Source: Runella sp. SP2 (lineage in GTDB: Bacteria > Bacteroidota > Bacteroidia > Cytophagales > Spirosomataceae). From it: a stretch of DNA of 64,000 bases. The position numbers and the translations under genes are program-made. The stretch covers positions 1,612,001 through 1,676,000 of the forward strand of contig NZ_CP031030.1 of assembly GCF_003711225.1 (NCBI RefSeq). The letters run 5' to 3'. Of this stretch, positions 29,199-37,899 are shown piece after piece. Under the pieces are notes generated by a model. It did not search any database. It worked only from the letters and a program-made list of their open reading frames with translations, and was not told where the DNA came from. The stretch's first letter is position 1. Every line of letters begins with the position of its first letter.

Positions 29199-30269
29199 TT
29201 ATAAATTTGAAAGTTGTACGTTTAGGTTTACTTTAAAAATATTAGGGCTGTTATTGAAATCAAGGTTATAATTATTCGGGTATAATAGTTCAAGTCTTCG
29301 TACTATATTTTTTAGCCCAATTCCCGAACTTCCCATATTCAATACTCCGCTGTAACTATTTTCTATCATTAATTCTAAAACACCAGAATCATTCACCGAA
29401 CACCGAAGTTTTATAAAATTCTTTTGTGTTTTTCCTTTTGAAACGTGCTTAAAGGCATTCTCAACAAAAGGCAACAAAATAAATGGTGCAATCTGGTGCC
29501 CTGCTGCCGACTCATGGTTTAATTCAAAGGTTAATTCGGTTTGATTTTCGTTCAAACGCAGGGTTTCTAATTCAATAAAATTCTCCAAAAACTGCAAGTC
29601 TTTGCTTAACAGAATCTCTTGGTCATTGCACTCATAGAGCTGATAACGAAGCATTTCCGAAAAATTTGCCAGCGATTCTGACGCCAAATCGGGATTTTTG
29701 TGAATCAGGACAAAAATAGAATTGATAGTATTGAACAAAAAATGGGGATTAATCTGCGATTTTAGGTACTTCAGTTCTGTTTCGAGTTGATTTTTTTCTA
29801 ACGTCAAACGTTTGCGTTCGGCAACAAGCCAATTTTGCCCTAATTTTATGCTCATCGCCAGTGTCATGGCTCCTGCTGTAGAGGGTAGGGCAGCAGTCGA
29901 ATAGATGATAAACCACTGGTCGGGGCGTTTGTTGAATAATTCAAAAAAGGTTTTTTCTGACAAATAAGCATTCAAAAAATAGCCACAAGTGATAAATCCT
30001 GTACATACCAAAACCGTCAAAATAACCAAGGTAATATACGCTTTGTAGTTGCCAACGTACAAAAACTTGGGTATAAGAAAGTACAAGTTGAAATAGGCTC
30101 CCGCTGCTTGGAAAATGATGTAACCAATGAACTTGATGGGTGCTTCACCCTTGAACAAATAACCAATCACGCCTTCCAAACTCCCCACGTTAAATATCAT
30201 CCAAAGCAGATGGTAACTTATCCAAAAAGGAATGTGGTGAAGTTTGTATCTGAAAAACCAATGTTGCAT
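29199..30269 (-). CDS. LytS-like sensor histidine kinase
   Basis: 356 residues: four hydrophobic helices in the first ~145 residues, a coiled linker (ERKRLTLEKNQLETELKYLK, 151-170), phospho-acceptor His176 in QINPHFLFNTINS, and the ATPase N-box ENAFKHVSKG plus SSGIGLKNIVRRLELL. Likely partner is the LytTR regulator at 27482-28207, although an esterase gene lies between them. The AraC regulator gene at 30426 is divergent. Confidence 0.9.
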   Translation of the reverse strand: MQHWFFRYKLHHIPFWISYHLLWMIFNVGSLEGVIGYLFKGEAPIKFIGYIIFQAAGAYFNLYFLIPKFLYVGNYKAYITLVILTVLVCTGFITCGYFLNAYLSEKTFFELFNKRPDQWFIIYSTAALPSTAGAMTLAMSIKLGQNWLVAERKRLTLEKNQLETELKYLKSQINPHFLFNTINSIFVLIHKNPDLASESLANFSEMLRYQLYECNDQEILLSKDLQFLENFIELETLRLNENQTELTFELNHESAAGHQIAPFILLPFVENAFKHVSKGKTQKNFIKLRCSVNDSGVLELMIENSYSGVLNMGSSGIGLKNIVRRLELLYPNNYNLDFNNSPNIFKVNLNVQLSNL

Positions 30270-30425
30270 TTTCGCCTATTTTATACTGAAAAATAACAGT
30301 TTATGACGTACCAATGCCCCAAAGATTGATGTAGTGTCGAAAATAATTGACGAAAGTGATAGAGGCAGGAGAGGCAAATGGAGTCAAGGTTAGTGGGTTT
30401 TGTTTGATTTTTGTAATTTTACCCC

Positions 30426-31331
30426 ATGAACAAGACCGAAACAATCGAAGATTTTTATAAGCTCAAACTGAACTGGATGCCTCAAAATTTGGGGAAAGAG
30501 ATGGGGCATTTTAATGTTTTCAAACTGGAAGACTTTGTGGCAAAATACGCGCAATGTATCCCGTATAGTCGGAAAGATTTTTTCAAAATAAGCTTAATTA
30601 TTGGAAAAAACAGGGCGCATTATGCCGATAAAACCATCGATATCGACAAACAAGCATTGATTTTTTCCAATCCACAAATCCCTTATAACTGGGAATATCT
30701 GCAGGAGGAGCAGTCGGGTTATTTCTGCATTTTCACGGAAGCGTTTTTTAACCAATTCGGAAATATCAAAGAATACCCTGTTTTTAAACCTGGCGGAAAC
30801 CCTGTATTTTTGATAGAAGACGAAGATTTAGAGCCGATAAAAACAATTTATCTAAAAATTTGTAGAGAAATTGAGTCGGACTATCTCTATAAATATGATG
30901 CTATCCGTGCTTTGGTGCTCGAATTGATTCATTTGGCGCAGCGAATGCAGCCTGCGGAGGTTTTTTATACCCATCAAAATGCGGCTACGCGTATTTCGTC
31001 CGTTTTTATGGAATTGTTGGAACGGCAGTTTCCGATTGAGTCTCCTTTTCAACAAATGAAATTTCGTTCACCTACGGATTTTGCCGATCAATTGGCCGTT
31101 CACGTCAATCATTTAAACCGTGCTTTGAAAGATATTACGGGCAAAACCACATCGCAGGTGATTGCAGAACGTATTGCCCAAGAAGCAAAAGCATTGTTGA
31201 AACATACCGACTGGCAAATTGCAGAAATAAGTACTTGCCTTGGCTTTGAAGAATCACCTCATTTTATCAATTTTTTCAAAAAACACACGCAGCTTACACC
31301 TAAAGCCTTCCGAAGTGCACAAGTTGTTTGA
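30426..31331 (+). CDS. AraC-family transcriptional regulator
   Basis: 301 residues: an N-terminal cupin-like sensing domain (about 1-160) and a C-terminal double HTH (FADQLAVHVNHLNRALKDIT, KALLKHTDWQIAEISTCLGF, ESPHFINFFKKHTQLTPKAF). The stop overlaps the region just before the downstream SDR gene (SDR ATG at 31424), which it probably controls, a common arrangement in Bacteroidota. Confidence 0.9.
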   Translation: MNKTETIEDFYKLKLNWMPQNLGKEMGHFNVFKLEDFVAKYAQCIPYSRKDFFKISLIIGKNRAHYADKTIDIDKQALIFSNPQIPYNWEYLQEEQSGYFCIFTEAFFNQFGNIKEYPVFKPGGNPVFLIEDEDLEPIKTIYLKICREIESDYLYKYDAIRALVLELIHLAQRMQPAEVFYTHQNAATRISSVFMELLERQFPIESPFQQMKFRSPTDFADQLAVHVNHLNRALKDITGKTTSQVIAERIAQEAKALLKHTDWQIAEISTCLGFEESPHFINFFKKHTQLTPKAFRSAQVV

Positions 31332-31423
31332 TTTTTGCAGTTATCGGTTTGCTTGTTACAACCTCACTCGGGCGTCTTGCTTCTACTTTTGTGCCATCAA
31401 ATAATCGAAAAACAGAACAAAAA

Positions 31424-32266
31424 ATGGACACACAAAAAGTTTGGTTTGTAACAGGCGCGTCGAAGGGTTTGGGGCTTAGTTTGGTGAAAAAACTAATAAA
31501 CGAAGGCTATAAAGTAGCGGCAACTTCAAGGAAATTGGAAGACTTAACACGAGAAATGGGGGAGGCTTCCGATGTATTTTTACCACTTCAAGTCGATTTA
31601 GTCAATGAGCAAAGCGTAGCAAATGCCATTGCTGAGACGGTGGCAAAATGGGGGACAATAGAGGTCGTGGTCAACAATGCTGGGTATGGGCAATTGGGTA
31701 CGTTGGAAGAATTAAGTGATGCCGAAGCCCGGCAAAATTTTGATGTAAACGTGTTTGGATCACTCAATGTTATTCGGTTGGTTATGCCGCATTTCAGGGC
31801 ACAGCTATCGGGTAATATTTTCAATATTTCATCTATTGGGGGCTTTACGGGCAATTTTCCTGGTTGGGGAATTTACTGTGCTACTAAGTTTGCCGTCGCA
31901 GGTTTTACCGAATCGCTTGCGGCCGAAGCAAAGGCGTTTGGCATAAGTGCAACAGTGGTATATCCAGGTTATTTTCGCACCAGTTTTTTGTCGAAAGAAT
32001 CGCTCAATACACCCATAAATGAGATTGCTGCGTACAAAGAAGCAAGAGAAATTCAGGCATTGCATGAGACCCAAATCAGCGGAAACCAACCTGGCGACCC
32101 CGATAAAGCAGCCGCAGTATTGATTGATGTGGTTAAAAACGGTACGGCTCCTTTGCATTTATTTTTGGGACAAGATGCGTATGAGTTGGCAAAATCTAAG
32201 TTAGTCACCATTCAAAAAGACTTGGCAGCCCACGAGACATTGGCTACTGCTACTAATTTCAATTGA
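31424..32266 (+). CDS. Short-chain dehydrogenase/reductase
   Basis: 280 residues from ATG 31424; a TTG at 31328 would give a long unlikely extension overlapping the AraC gene. Motifs: WFVTGASKGLGLSL (TGxxxGxG), NNAGYGQLG, catalytic Ser in FNISSIGG and YCATKFAVAG (YxxxK). It resembles the SDR group seen next to AraC regulators (oxidoreductase/SDR of unknown substrate). Probably a two-gene operon with the regulator upstream. Confidence 0.88.
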   Translation: MDTQKVWFVTGASKGLGLSLVKKLINEGYKVAATSRKLEDLTREMGEASDVFLPLQVDLVNEQSVANAIAETVAKWGTIEVVVNNAGYGQLGTLEELSDAEARQNFDVNVFGSLNVIRLVMPHFRAQLSGNIFNISSIGGFTGNFPGWGIYCATKFAVAGFTESLAAEAKAFGISATVVYPGYFRTSFLSKESLNTPINEIAAYKEAREIQALHETQISGNQPGDPDKAAAVLIDVVKNGTAPLHLFLGQDAYELAKSKLVTIQKDLAAHETLATATNFN

Positions 32267-32321
32267 GGCATTTTAAAGGCGATTAATAGTAGCTAATCCT
32301 TCTTTTTGACCTTCTGTTTAA

Positions 32322-32545
32322 TTTTGGGGTTTACCGTATGAAGGACGCATAGGACAAAAGGAGTTTGGCTTTACCCTGATTGTATTTGTGATTGGTATGT
32401 TTTTGATTCAAACCCTCTCCGCACTTGCCATCGGTACCAAACTCCTGTCCGAAGAAATTGTAATTCCTGTTTTTTGCCTGCTCGTACTGCCTATTGTTAC
32501 GTTTTCATTGGCTCAAGGGGCAAAACGATGCCATGACTTTTTTCA
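32322..32545 (+). pseudogene. Remnant of a DUF805 membrane protein gene
   Basis: In one frame from 32322 the translation reads FWGLPYEGRIGQKEFGFTLI, then three hydrophobic helices (VFVIGMFLIQ..., VIPVFCLLVLPIVTF) and AKRCHDFFH, which matches the DUF805 pattern (YEGRIxRxEF ... RRxHD). There is no proper start codon and the frame runs into the antisense of the sigma-factor gene, losing the family's GKSGW region. It looks like a gene broken by the junction at the 3' end of the sigma gene. Confidence 0.5.
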
Positions 32546-33964
32546 TTCTGCTATGTCTATTTCGATTGCGCCATTTTTACCCGAATCTCCATACTTTGCA
32601 AGGGCAGTTTGGGCCGATAACGACCTGAGGCTGTATTTTTTGTTGGTTAGGTTGATTTTATCACCCAATTTCGCAGGTTTGCCATCTATGACTAAATAAT
32701 ATACCTTACCCAGAAAATTTATTCTACCATTGGTAATGGTATTATTTTTTCCAAATTTGATAATGGATTTTCCTTCAAAATACAGCTCATTATTTTCTGC
32801 CGACCAATTGAGCCTTTCGCCATAAAAAGTACCTGAAACATTGGTGTTTATAGGATTATCCAAAACCGTTTTTTGAAGCTTGTCGATATGTGTTTCGGCT
32901 GGTTTATCAAAAATAACCGTTTGTTGCTTATCGGTATTTACATCGAATGGCCTATCCAAAACAACTGTTTGTGGTTTATCTACAATTGTTTCCATTTTAG
33001 CGGTGGAGTTTGTAGTAATTTTTGTCTGTGCATTGCTATTTACACCCAAACTTGCGACTGTGGCTGCTACCAGCCCGATTGATTTTAAACTTTTCATTGA
33101 ATCTGCATTTATAGTTAAAGAATCATTTTGACTATTGATGCGATTTTCTGAAATGGTGGCAGTGTCTTCTGAAATTTTATTTTTTTGAGATTCAATCATT
33201 GAATCGTTTTGTTCAAAATTTGCCCAAAAAACCAAAGAGGCTACCCCAATACTTAAAATGGGAACCGCAGCACTCAAATAAGTATAAAGAAAAGGGAGTT
33301 TAGGGTTAACTAGAGGTGCTGAAACACTGGAGTTTGTAAATAAATCGAATGAAATACTTTTGGAAGCGGAGATTTCAAAATACTCTAAACGTTTTTTACA
33401 TAGTTCATCAATATTCCAAAAAAGTAAGAAAACGGCTGATTTTTTCTTCTTTTGATTGAGTAACTCCTTGATTCTCTTACGAGCTCTTGCCAAATGCGAT
33501 TTTGAAGTACCTTCGCTAATACCGAGTTCTTTGGCAATTTGAGCATGGCTAAAGCCATCAATCACATAAAGATTAAACACCATTTTATGGTGCTCAGGCA
33601 ATTGATTAATTACCGCTAAAAGCTCTGCTTCTGAGAAGTCTTGTTTTTCTTCGTACGTTGATTCTTCAGTATTTTCCATCTCATGTTGCAGAAAATCAGT
33701 TATGTATTTCTGTTTTTGTTGGTCACGCAAATATTGCAAGCATTGATTCACCATGATTCGCCGCAACCATGCTTCAAATGGTCCTTTTCCTTCAAACTCA
33801 GCCACTTTTTCATAAGCCAACAAAAAGGCATCGTGGGCTAAATCTTCGGCTATTTCCCTATCTGTCGTATAGCGATAGCCTACACCAATCAATTTATTGA
33901 TGTTTTGGCGGTAGGCTTTTTCCCAAAATGTTTTTGAGGCTACTATCAAATTTGAATGTTCCAT
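32543..33964 (-). CDS. ECF sigma factor with fused membrane/extracytoplasmic extension
   Basis: 473 residues, far longer than a normal ECF sigma factor (about 170-200). Region 2 lies at about 20-85 (YTTDREIAEDLAHDAFLLAY, FEAWLRRIMVNQCLQYLRDQ) and region 4 at about 115-165 (LPEHHKMVFNLYVIDGFSHA, GISEGTSKSHLARARKRIKE). After Lys-rich 171-175 comes a segment like an anti-sigma N-terminus (DELCKKRLEYFEISA, 186-200), a transmembrane helix (about 223-249), a second hydrophobic segment starting with Met290 that looks like a signal peptide (MKSLKSIGLVAATVASLG), three 16-residue repeats (329-376) and a tail with ALAKYGDSGKNGAIEI. No frameshift is seen. Family knowledge supports the sigma part; the anti-sigma reading is inference. 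Divergent from the TonB receptor at 34151. Confidence 0.8.
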   Translation of the reverse strand: MEHSNLIVASKTFWEKAYRQNINKLIGVGYRYTTDREIAEDLAHDAFLLAYEKVAEFEGKGPFEAWLRRIMVNQCLQYLRDQQKQKYITDFLQHEMENTEESTYEEKQDFSEAELLAVINQLPEHHKMVFNLYVIDGFSHAQIAKELGISEGTSKSHLARARKRIKELLNQKKKKSAVFLLFWNIDELCKKRLEYFEISASKSISFDLFTNSSVSAPLVNPKLPFLYTYLSAAVPILSIGVASLVFWANFEQNDSMIESQKNKISEDTATISENRINSQNDSLTINADSMKSLKSIGLVAATVASLGVNSNAQTKITTNSTAKMETIVDKPQTVVLDRPFDVNTDKQQTVIFDKPAETHIDKLQKTVLDNPINTNVSGTFYGERLNWSAENNELYFEGKSIIKFGKNNTITNGRINFLGKVYYLVIDGKPAKLGDKINLTNKKYSLRSLSAQTALAKYGDSGKNGAIEIDIAE

Positions 33965-34150
33965 AGATTACATGATGCAAAAAATAGAAAGGGTGGCAGG
34001 GAAGAACAAATAAATTTATCAAAAAATAATTTTTGTCCGAAATTAGATAACACCCCTAATGCCTGCATTTCATCAATCAATCTTCGCACTTCGTCAATCG
34101 TAGTTAATTGAAAGAAAAAGTCTCACTTGTTTTGATGAAAAAACAGTAAA

Positions 34151-36574
34151 ATGAGGACACTATTGATTTTTACATTTTTTTCAAACTTCGCTTTTGCGCA
34201 AATCACAGGCAAAATCATCACTCCAAAAAGAGAAGCTGTTCCGTTTGTCAACGTGCTGCTTTTGGCTGCCTCCGACAGCAGTTTGGTATCAGGTAGCACC
34301 ACCAATGAAGGGGGAAACTATCAACTTTTGTTGCCAAAAATGGGGCGTTTTTATTTGAAAATCAGTGGGGTAGGGTATCAGACGCGACTTTCGGAGGCGT
34401 TTGATGTAAATGCTTCCAAAACGACCATTGCGCTGGCTGATTTGACACTTTTGGAAGAAGAAAATATCCTGAACGAAGTAAAGGTTTCGGCCAAGAAAGA
34501 ACTCATTCAAACCACGCCGCTAGGCAAAATTATCAATGTTCAAAGTAGCCTTATGACTAAAGGAAGCAACGCTTTGCAGGTACTGGAGCGATTGCCAGGG
34601 GTGATTTCGGACCGACGAAACAACCAATTTAGCTTGAATGGGCAAAGCGGCGTGACGGTTATGTTCAACGGACGAAAAGTGCAGATGCCGATGGAAGAAC
34701 TCATGTCGCTGCTTGAAAATACGGTGGCAGATAACATCGAAAAAATTGAACTGATTACTTCTCCCACTGCCCAATACGACGCCGACGGAGGAGCGGGGAT
34801 TATCAATATTATCTTCAAGAACAGCGAACTATTGGGGACGAAAATCAATTTTTCGGCTACGGCAGGCTATGGTTATAAAGAGAAAGTCCTTACCACAATT
34901 GGTATTTCTCATGGATTCAAAAAGCTAAATCTTAATGCTTCCTATTCGTTCAATCATGATGTTCGGAAGTCTGGATACGCGGGCGACGGTACAGCAGGGG
35001 CTTCGTTTATGTTGGGCGAAACCTACAATACTTTTTATGGAATTGCTCGTCGATACCAAAACAATCATAATCTAAATTTTGCAGCACAATATCAGCCTAA
35101 TCCCAAAACTACACTTGGTGTAGATTTTGTTGGAAGTTTTGATAAATCTCATAATTTGGTAAACAATGGAGGCACTTACCAGCTAAAAAGGGGTAATTTT
35201 TTTGAAATAGCAATGCTTTCAGATGGCTTGACGACCAAGCAAAACAATATCTCGTCGTTTTATCTAAAACAGACTTTTTCGCCTAAAACACAATTCAATG
35301 CCGATTTTAGCTACATAAATTATTTCAACAACAGCCCCGCAGGTATTTCTTTGGAATATTTTGATGAACAAAAACAGCCGATAAAACCCCAGTTTTCAAT
35401 TTTTACGTACGGAAACAGAGGCGAAAGTATTTCTAAAATCCATGTGGGCGTTTTTAAAGCTGATTTGACTACGCAGTTTAGCGAAAAAATCAATGCTGAT
35501 TTTGGCATAAAAACGAGCTTTGCACAAAATGAAAACGACAGTAAGGTAGAAAGAAAAGTGAACGATACTTGGGAAATAGATCCACGCTCGCAAAGCCAAC
35601 TCAAAAGTCAGGAACGGATTGCTTCGGTATATTCTCAAGTTAAATATATGCTTGACGCTAAAAGCAATCTTCTTTTGGGACTGCGTTATGAATATTGGAA
35701 AAGAGATTTTAGCAATCAAGATGGAGTATTTGAGATTTCACAATTCTTTCCTTCGGTGCTTTATACCTATGCCATTAATCAAAATACGTCGATAAATTTC
35801 AATTATAGTCGCCGTATCAGTCGCCCTGCCTATACTGACCTGATTTCCAATTTGTTTTACACCGACCCTACTTTTGTTTTTTCTGGAAATCCATTGCTAA
35901 AACCTACACTTTCTGATATGCTCAAAGTTGAGTATACAAAAAAAGGTTTGAGCCTTGGTATTTCAGCTCAATATGATTTGAATCCTATTTTGAGGTATCA
36001 GATTACCTCAAACGCCACCAAAGATGTAGGCATTTCTTCGCCACAAAACCTGGATTACATGAAAAGTCTGAATCTATTTTTGAGCTACCCTTTTCAACTT
36101 GCAAAATGGTGGAAGCTGACATTAAACACCCTTACTTCTCTCCGAGATTATAAGGTTTCTTACAGTCAATTTCCTGCCGAAAAGCGATATGTGTTTCAGA
36201 ATTTCAATTTCTCACAACAAATCAACTTACCTAAAAACATTGAAGTCGAGCTTTCGGGCTGGTACAATATGCCCTATTTTGAAGGTCCAAATACAATCAA
36301 AGGTTTTGGAGTTGCCAATGTAGGAATTGCTAAAAAACTTAAAAATGACAAAGGAACATTATTGCTCACTTTACCCGATGTTTTTCGTTCGTTTAGTGTA
36401 CATTCACACAACGGCGGCATGGCACCCATTGCCTTCGACATCAACACAGTGTCGAATTGGCGCGACGAAACGGTATTTTATCGGGTCATTAAATTGACCT
36501 ACGCACGAAGTTTTGGTAAAAACACCCGCAGCGTGAGGTACGAGGCCAAAGATGAAGAAAGGGAGAGGTTTTAA
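34151..36574 (+). CDS. TonB-dependent receptor-like outer membrane beta-barrel protein
   Basis: 807 residues: signal peptide (MRTLLIFTFFSNFAFA), carboxypeptidase-D-regulatory-like domain (ITGKIITPKREAVPFVNVLL, then TNEGGNYQLLLP), a plug domain (LEEENILNEVKVSAKKEL, LQVLERLPGV, IEKIELITSPTAQYDADGG) and a large C-terminal barrel of the OMP_b-brl_3 type (FNFSQQINLPKNIEVELSGW). It lacks the canonical SusC motif, so it is not a SusC partner but a receptor of the type often placed beside an ECF sigma/anti-sigma pair. The divergent ECF sigma gene supports such a link. Confidence 0.88.
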   Translation: MRTLLIFTFFSNFAFAQITGKIITPKREAVPFVNVLLLAASDSSLVSGSTTNEGGNYQLLLPKMGRFYLKISGVGYQTRLSEAFDVNASKTTIALADLTLLEEENILNEVKVSAKKELIQTTPLGKIINVQSSLMTKGSNALQVLERLPGVISDRRNNQFSLNGQSGVTVMFNGRKVQMPMEELMSLLENTVADNIEKIELITSPTAQYDADGGAGIINIIFKNSELLGTKINFSATAGYGYKEKVLTTIGISHGFKKLNLNASYSFNHDVRKSGYAGDGTAGASFMLGETYNTFYGIARRYQNNHNLNFAAQYQPNPKTTLGVDFVGSFDKSHNLVNNGGTYQLKRGNFFEIAMLSDGLTTKQNNISSFYLKQTFSPKTQFNADFSYINYFNNSPAGISLEYFDEQKQPIKPQFSIFTYGNRGESISKIHVGVFKADLTTQFSEKINADFGIKTSFAQNENDSKVERKVNDTWEIDPRSQSQLKSQERIASVYSQVKYMLDAKSNLLLGLRYEYWKRDFSNQDGVFEISQFFPSVLYTYAINQNTSINFNYSRRISRPAYTDLISNLFYTDPTFVFSGNPLLKPTLSDMLKVEYTKKGLSLGISAQYDLNPILRYQITSNATKDVGISSPQNLDYMKSLNLFLSYPFQLAKWWKLTLNTLTSLRDYKVSYSQFPAEKRYVFQNFNFSQQINLPKNIEVELSGWYNMPYFEGPNTIKGFGVANVGIAKKLKNDKGTLLLTLPDVFRSFSVHSHNGGMAPIAFDINTVSNWRDETVFYRVIKLTYARSFGKNTRSVRYEAKDEERERF

Positions 36575-36727
36575 ATGTGAGAAGACAAAAGATAAGGCAC
36601 TTCTCCACGGCTCTTTTTCAAAAGCAACTGCTTCTTTGTAGTTTTGTTGGATGAACAATAGAATTCAACTTCTATTTTGTTTAAGACACAAATTCTTGGG
36701 GTAACTTAGGAATAACTACTCAGAAAA

Positions 36728-37789
36728 ATGGGCTTTAGGGATAAATTACTGTTCTTTTTTAGTGCATTAGGGGCGTTTAACGGTCTAATTCTGAGTCTTT
36801 ATTTTTTCTTTTTTACGACAAAAAAACACCTGTCAAATTACTTATTAGGGGCGTTGTTGTTGGTACTTAGTCTTCGAATTGGGAAATCAGTTGTGTATTT
36901 TTTTGACGCAAGTTTGCCCAAAATATACCTTCAACTTGGGCTTACAGCCTGCTTTTTTATTGGCCCTTTTTTATATTTCTTCATAAGGGCGGAAATTCAA
37001 CAAATTCAAAAGTTACCCAAATCTTGGATAGGACAAACGGCTTTTTGGGCTTTCGTCATTGTGGTGGTCGGTATTTTGTATCCCTATCAAGCGGTTCCTT
37101 ACTTGTGGAGGCATTACATTATCCCGCTTATTTATTTGCAGTGGGGGATTTACGTCGTTTTTTCGGGGGGAGTAATTTGGCCACTTCTTAAAAAAATACG
37201 GCACAAAGAAAGCCTAAAAACCTTTGAAAAATGGGTTTTAACCATTTTTGGTGGCGTTTTGCTATTGTTAATTTCCTACGTTTGGGCTATTCTAAATATT
37301 ATCAAAGGAAGTTACATCTTTGGGGCGCTTTATTTTTCTATCATCATTTATCTGGTCGTGTTTATTTTGCTTTACCGTAAGAAAACCAACGATTTGACTT
37401 CTTTTTCTACCCAAAAATACGTGGATAAAAAACTGGATGAGCAGGAAGTTGAGTTGATAGTTGGGAAGCTAAAGCGTGCGATGGAAGAGAAAATGCTTTA
37501 CAAAGACCCCAATCTGAAATTAAACGACCTTGCTAAAGAAATTAACCTTTCGGGGCATCAATTGTCGCAGCTTTTAAACGACAATTTGGAGAAAAACTTC
37601 TCCCTGTTTGTCAACGAATACCGCATTGAAGAAGCGTGTAAAATGCTGTCGATGAATGTCCCACTTACCATTGATGCCATTGGAGACGAAGTAGGATTTA
37701 ATGCTAAATCGACTTTTTTTGCTGCTTTCAAAAAGATTAAAGGCTTGACTCCCAGTGCTTATCAAAAACAACAAATTCCAGATTTATAA
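36728..37789 (+). CDS. Membrane-anchored AraC-type transcriptional regulator
   Basis: 353 residues with about seven hydrophobic helices in the first 215 residues (KLLFFFSALGAFNGLILSLY, YLLGALLLVLSLRIG, WVLTIFGGVLLLLISYVWAI) and an AraC-type DNA-binding domain after 250 (LNDLAKEINLSGHQLSQLLN, EACKMLSMNVPLTIDAIGDE, GFNAKSTFFAAFKKIKGLTP). This 7-helix plus HTH_18 layout is frequent in Bacteroidota. Signal unknown. It precedes the NTF2-sugar-dehydrogenase gene by 110 bp. Confidence 0.88.
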   Translation: MGFRDKLLFFFSALGAFNGLILSLYFFFFTTKKHLSNYLLGALLLVLSLRIGKSVVYFFDASLPKIYLQLGLTACFFIGPFLYFFIRAEIQQIQKLPKSWIGQTAFWAFVIVVVGILYPYQAVPYLWRHYIIPLIYLQWGIYVVFSGGVIWPLLKKIRHKESLKTFEKWVLTIFGGVLLLLISYVWAILNIIKGSYIFGALYFSIIIYLVVFILLYRKKTNDLTSFSTQKYVDKKLDEQEVELIVGKLKRAMEEKMLYKDPNLKLNDLAKEINLSGHQLSQLLNDNLEKNFSLFVNEYRIEEACKMLSMNVPLTIDAIGDEVGFNAKSTFFAAFKKIKGLTPSAYQKQQIPDL

Positions 37790-37899
37790 AACCGTACTAC
37801 TGATTTTAACTTCCCGAACTTTCGTCATTAAAGTTTCTTGAATTTTTGAGGTGCAAGATGAAGCGTTTTCATTTTGATAAACTCTAAAAGAACTTTACG

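Noticed and set aside
32388..32699. A new 103-residue membrane protein
   Set aside because: The second half is the antisense of the sigma-factor gene and the first half is a DUF805 remnant without its start.
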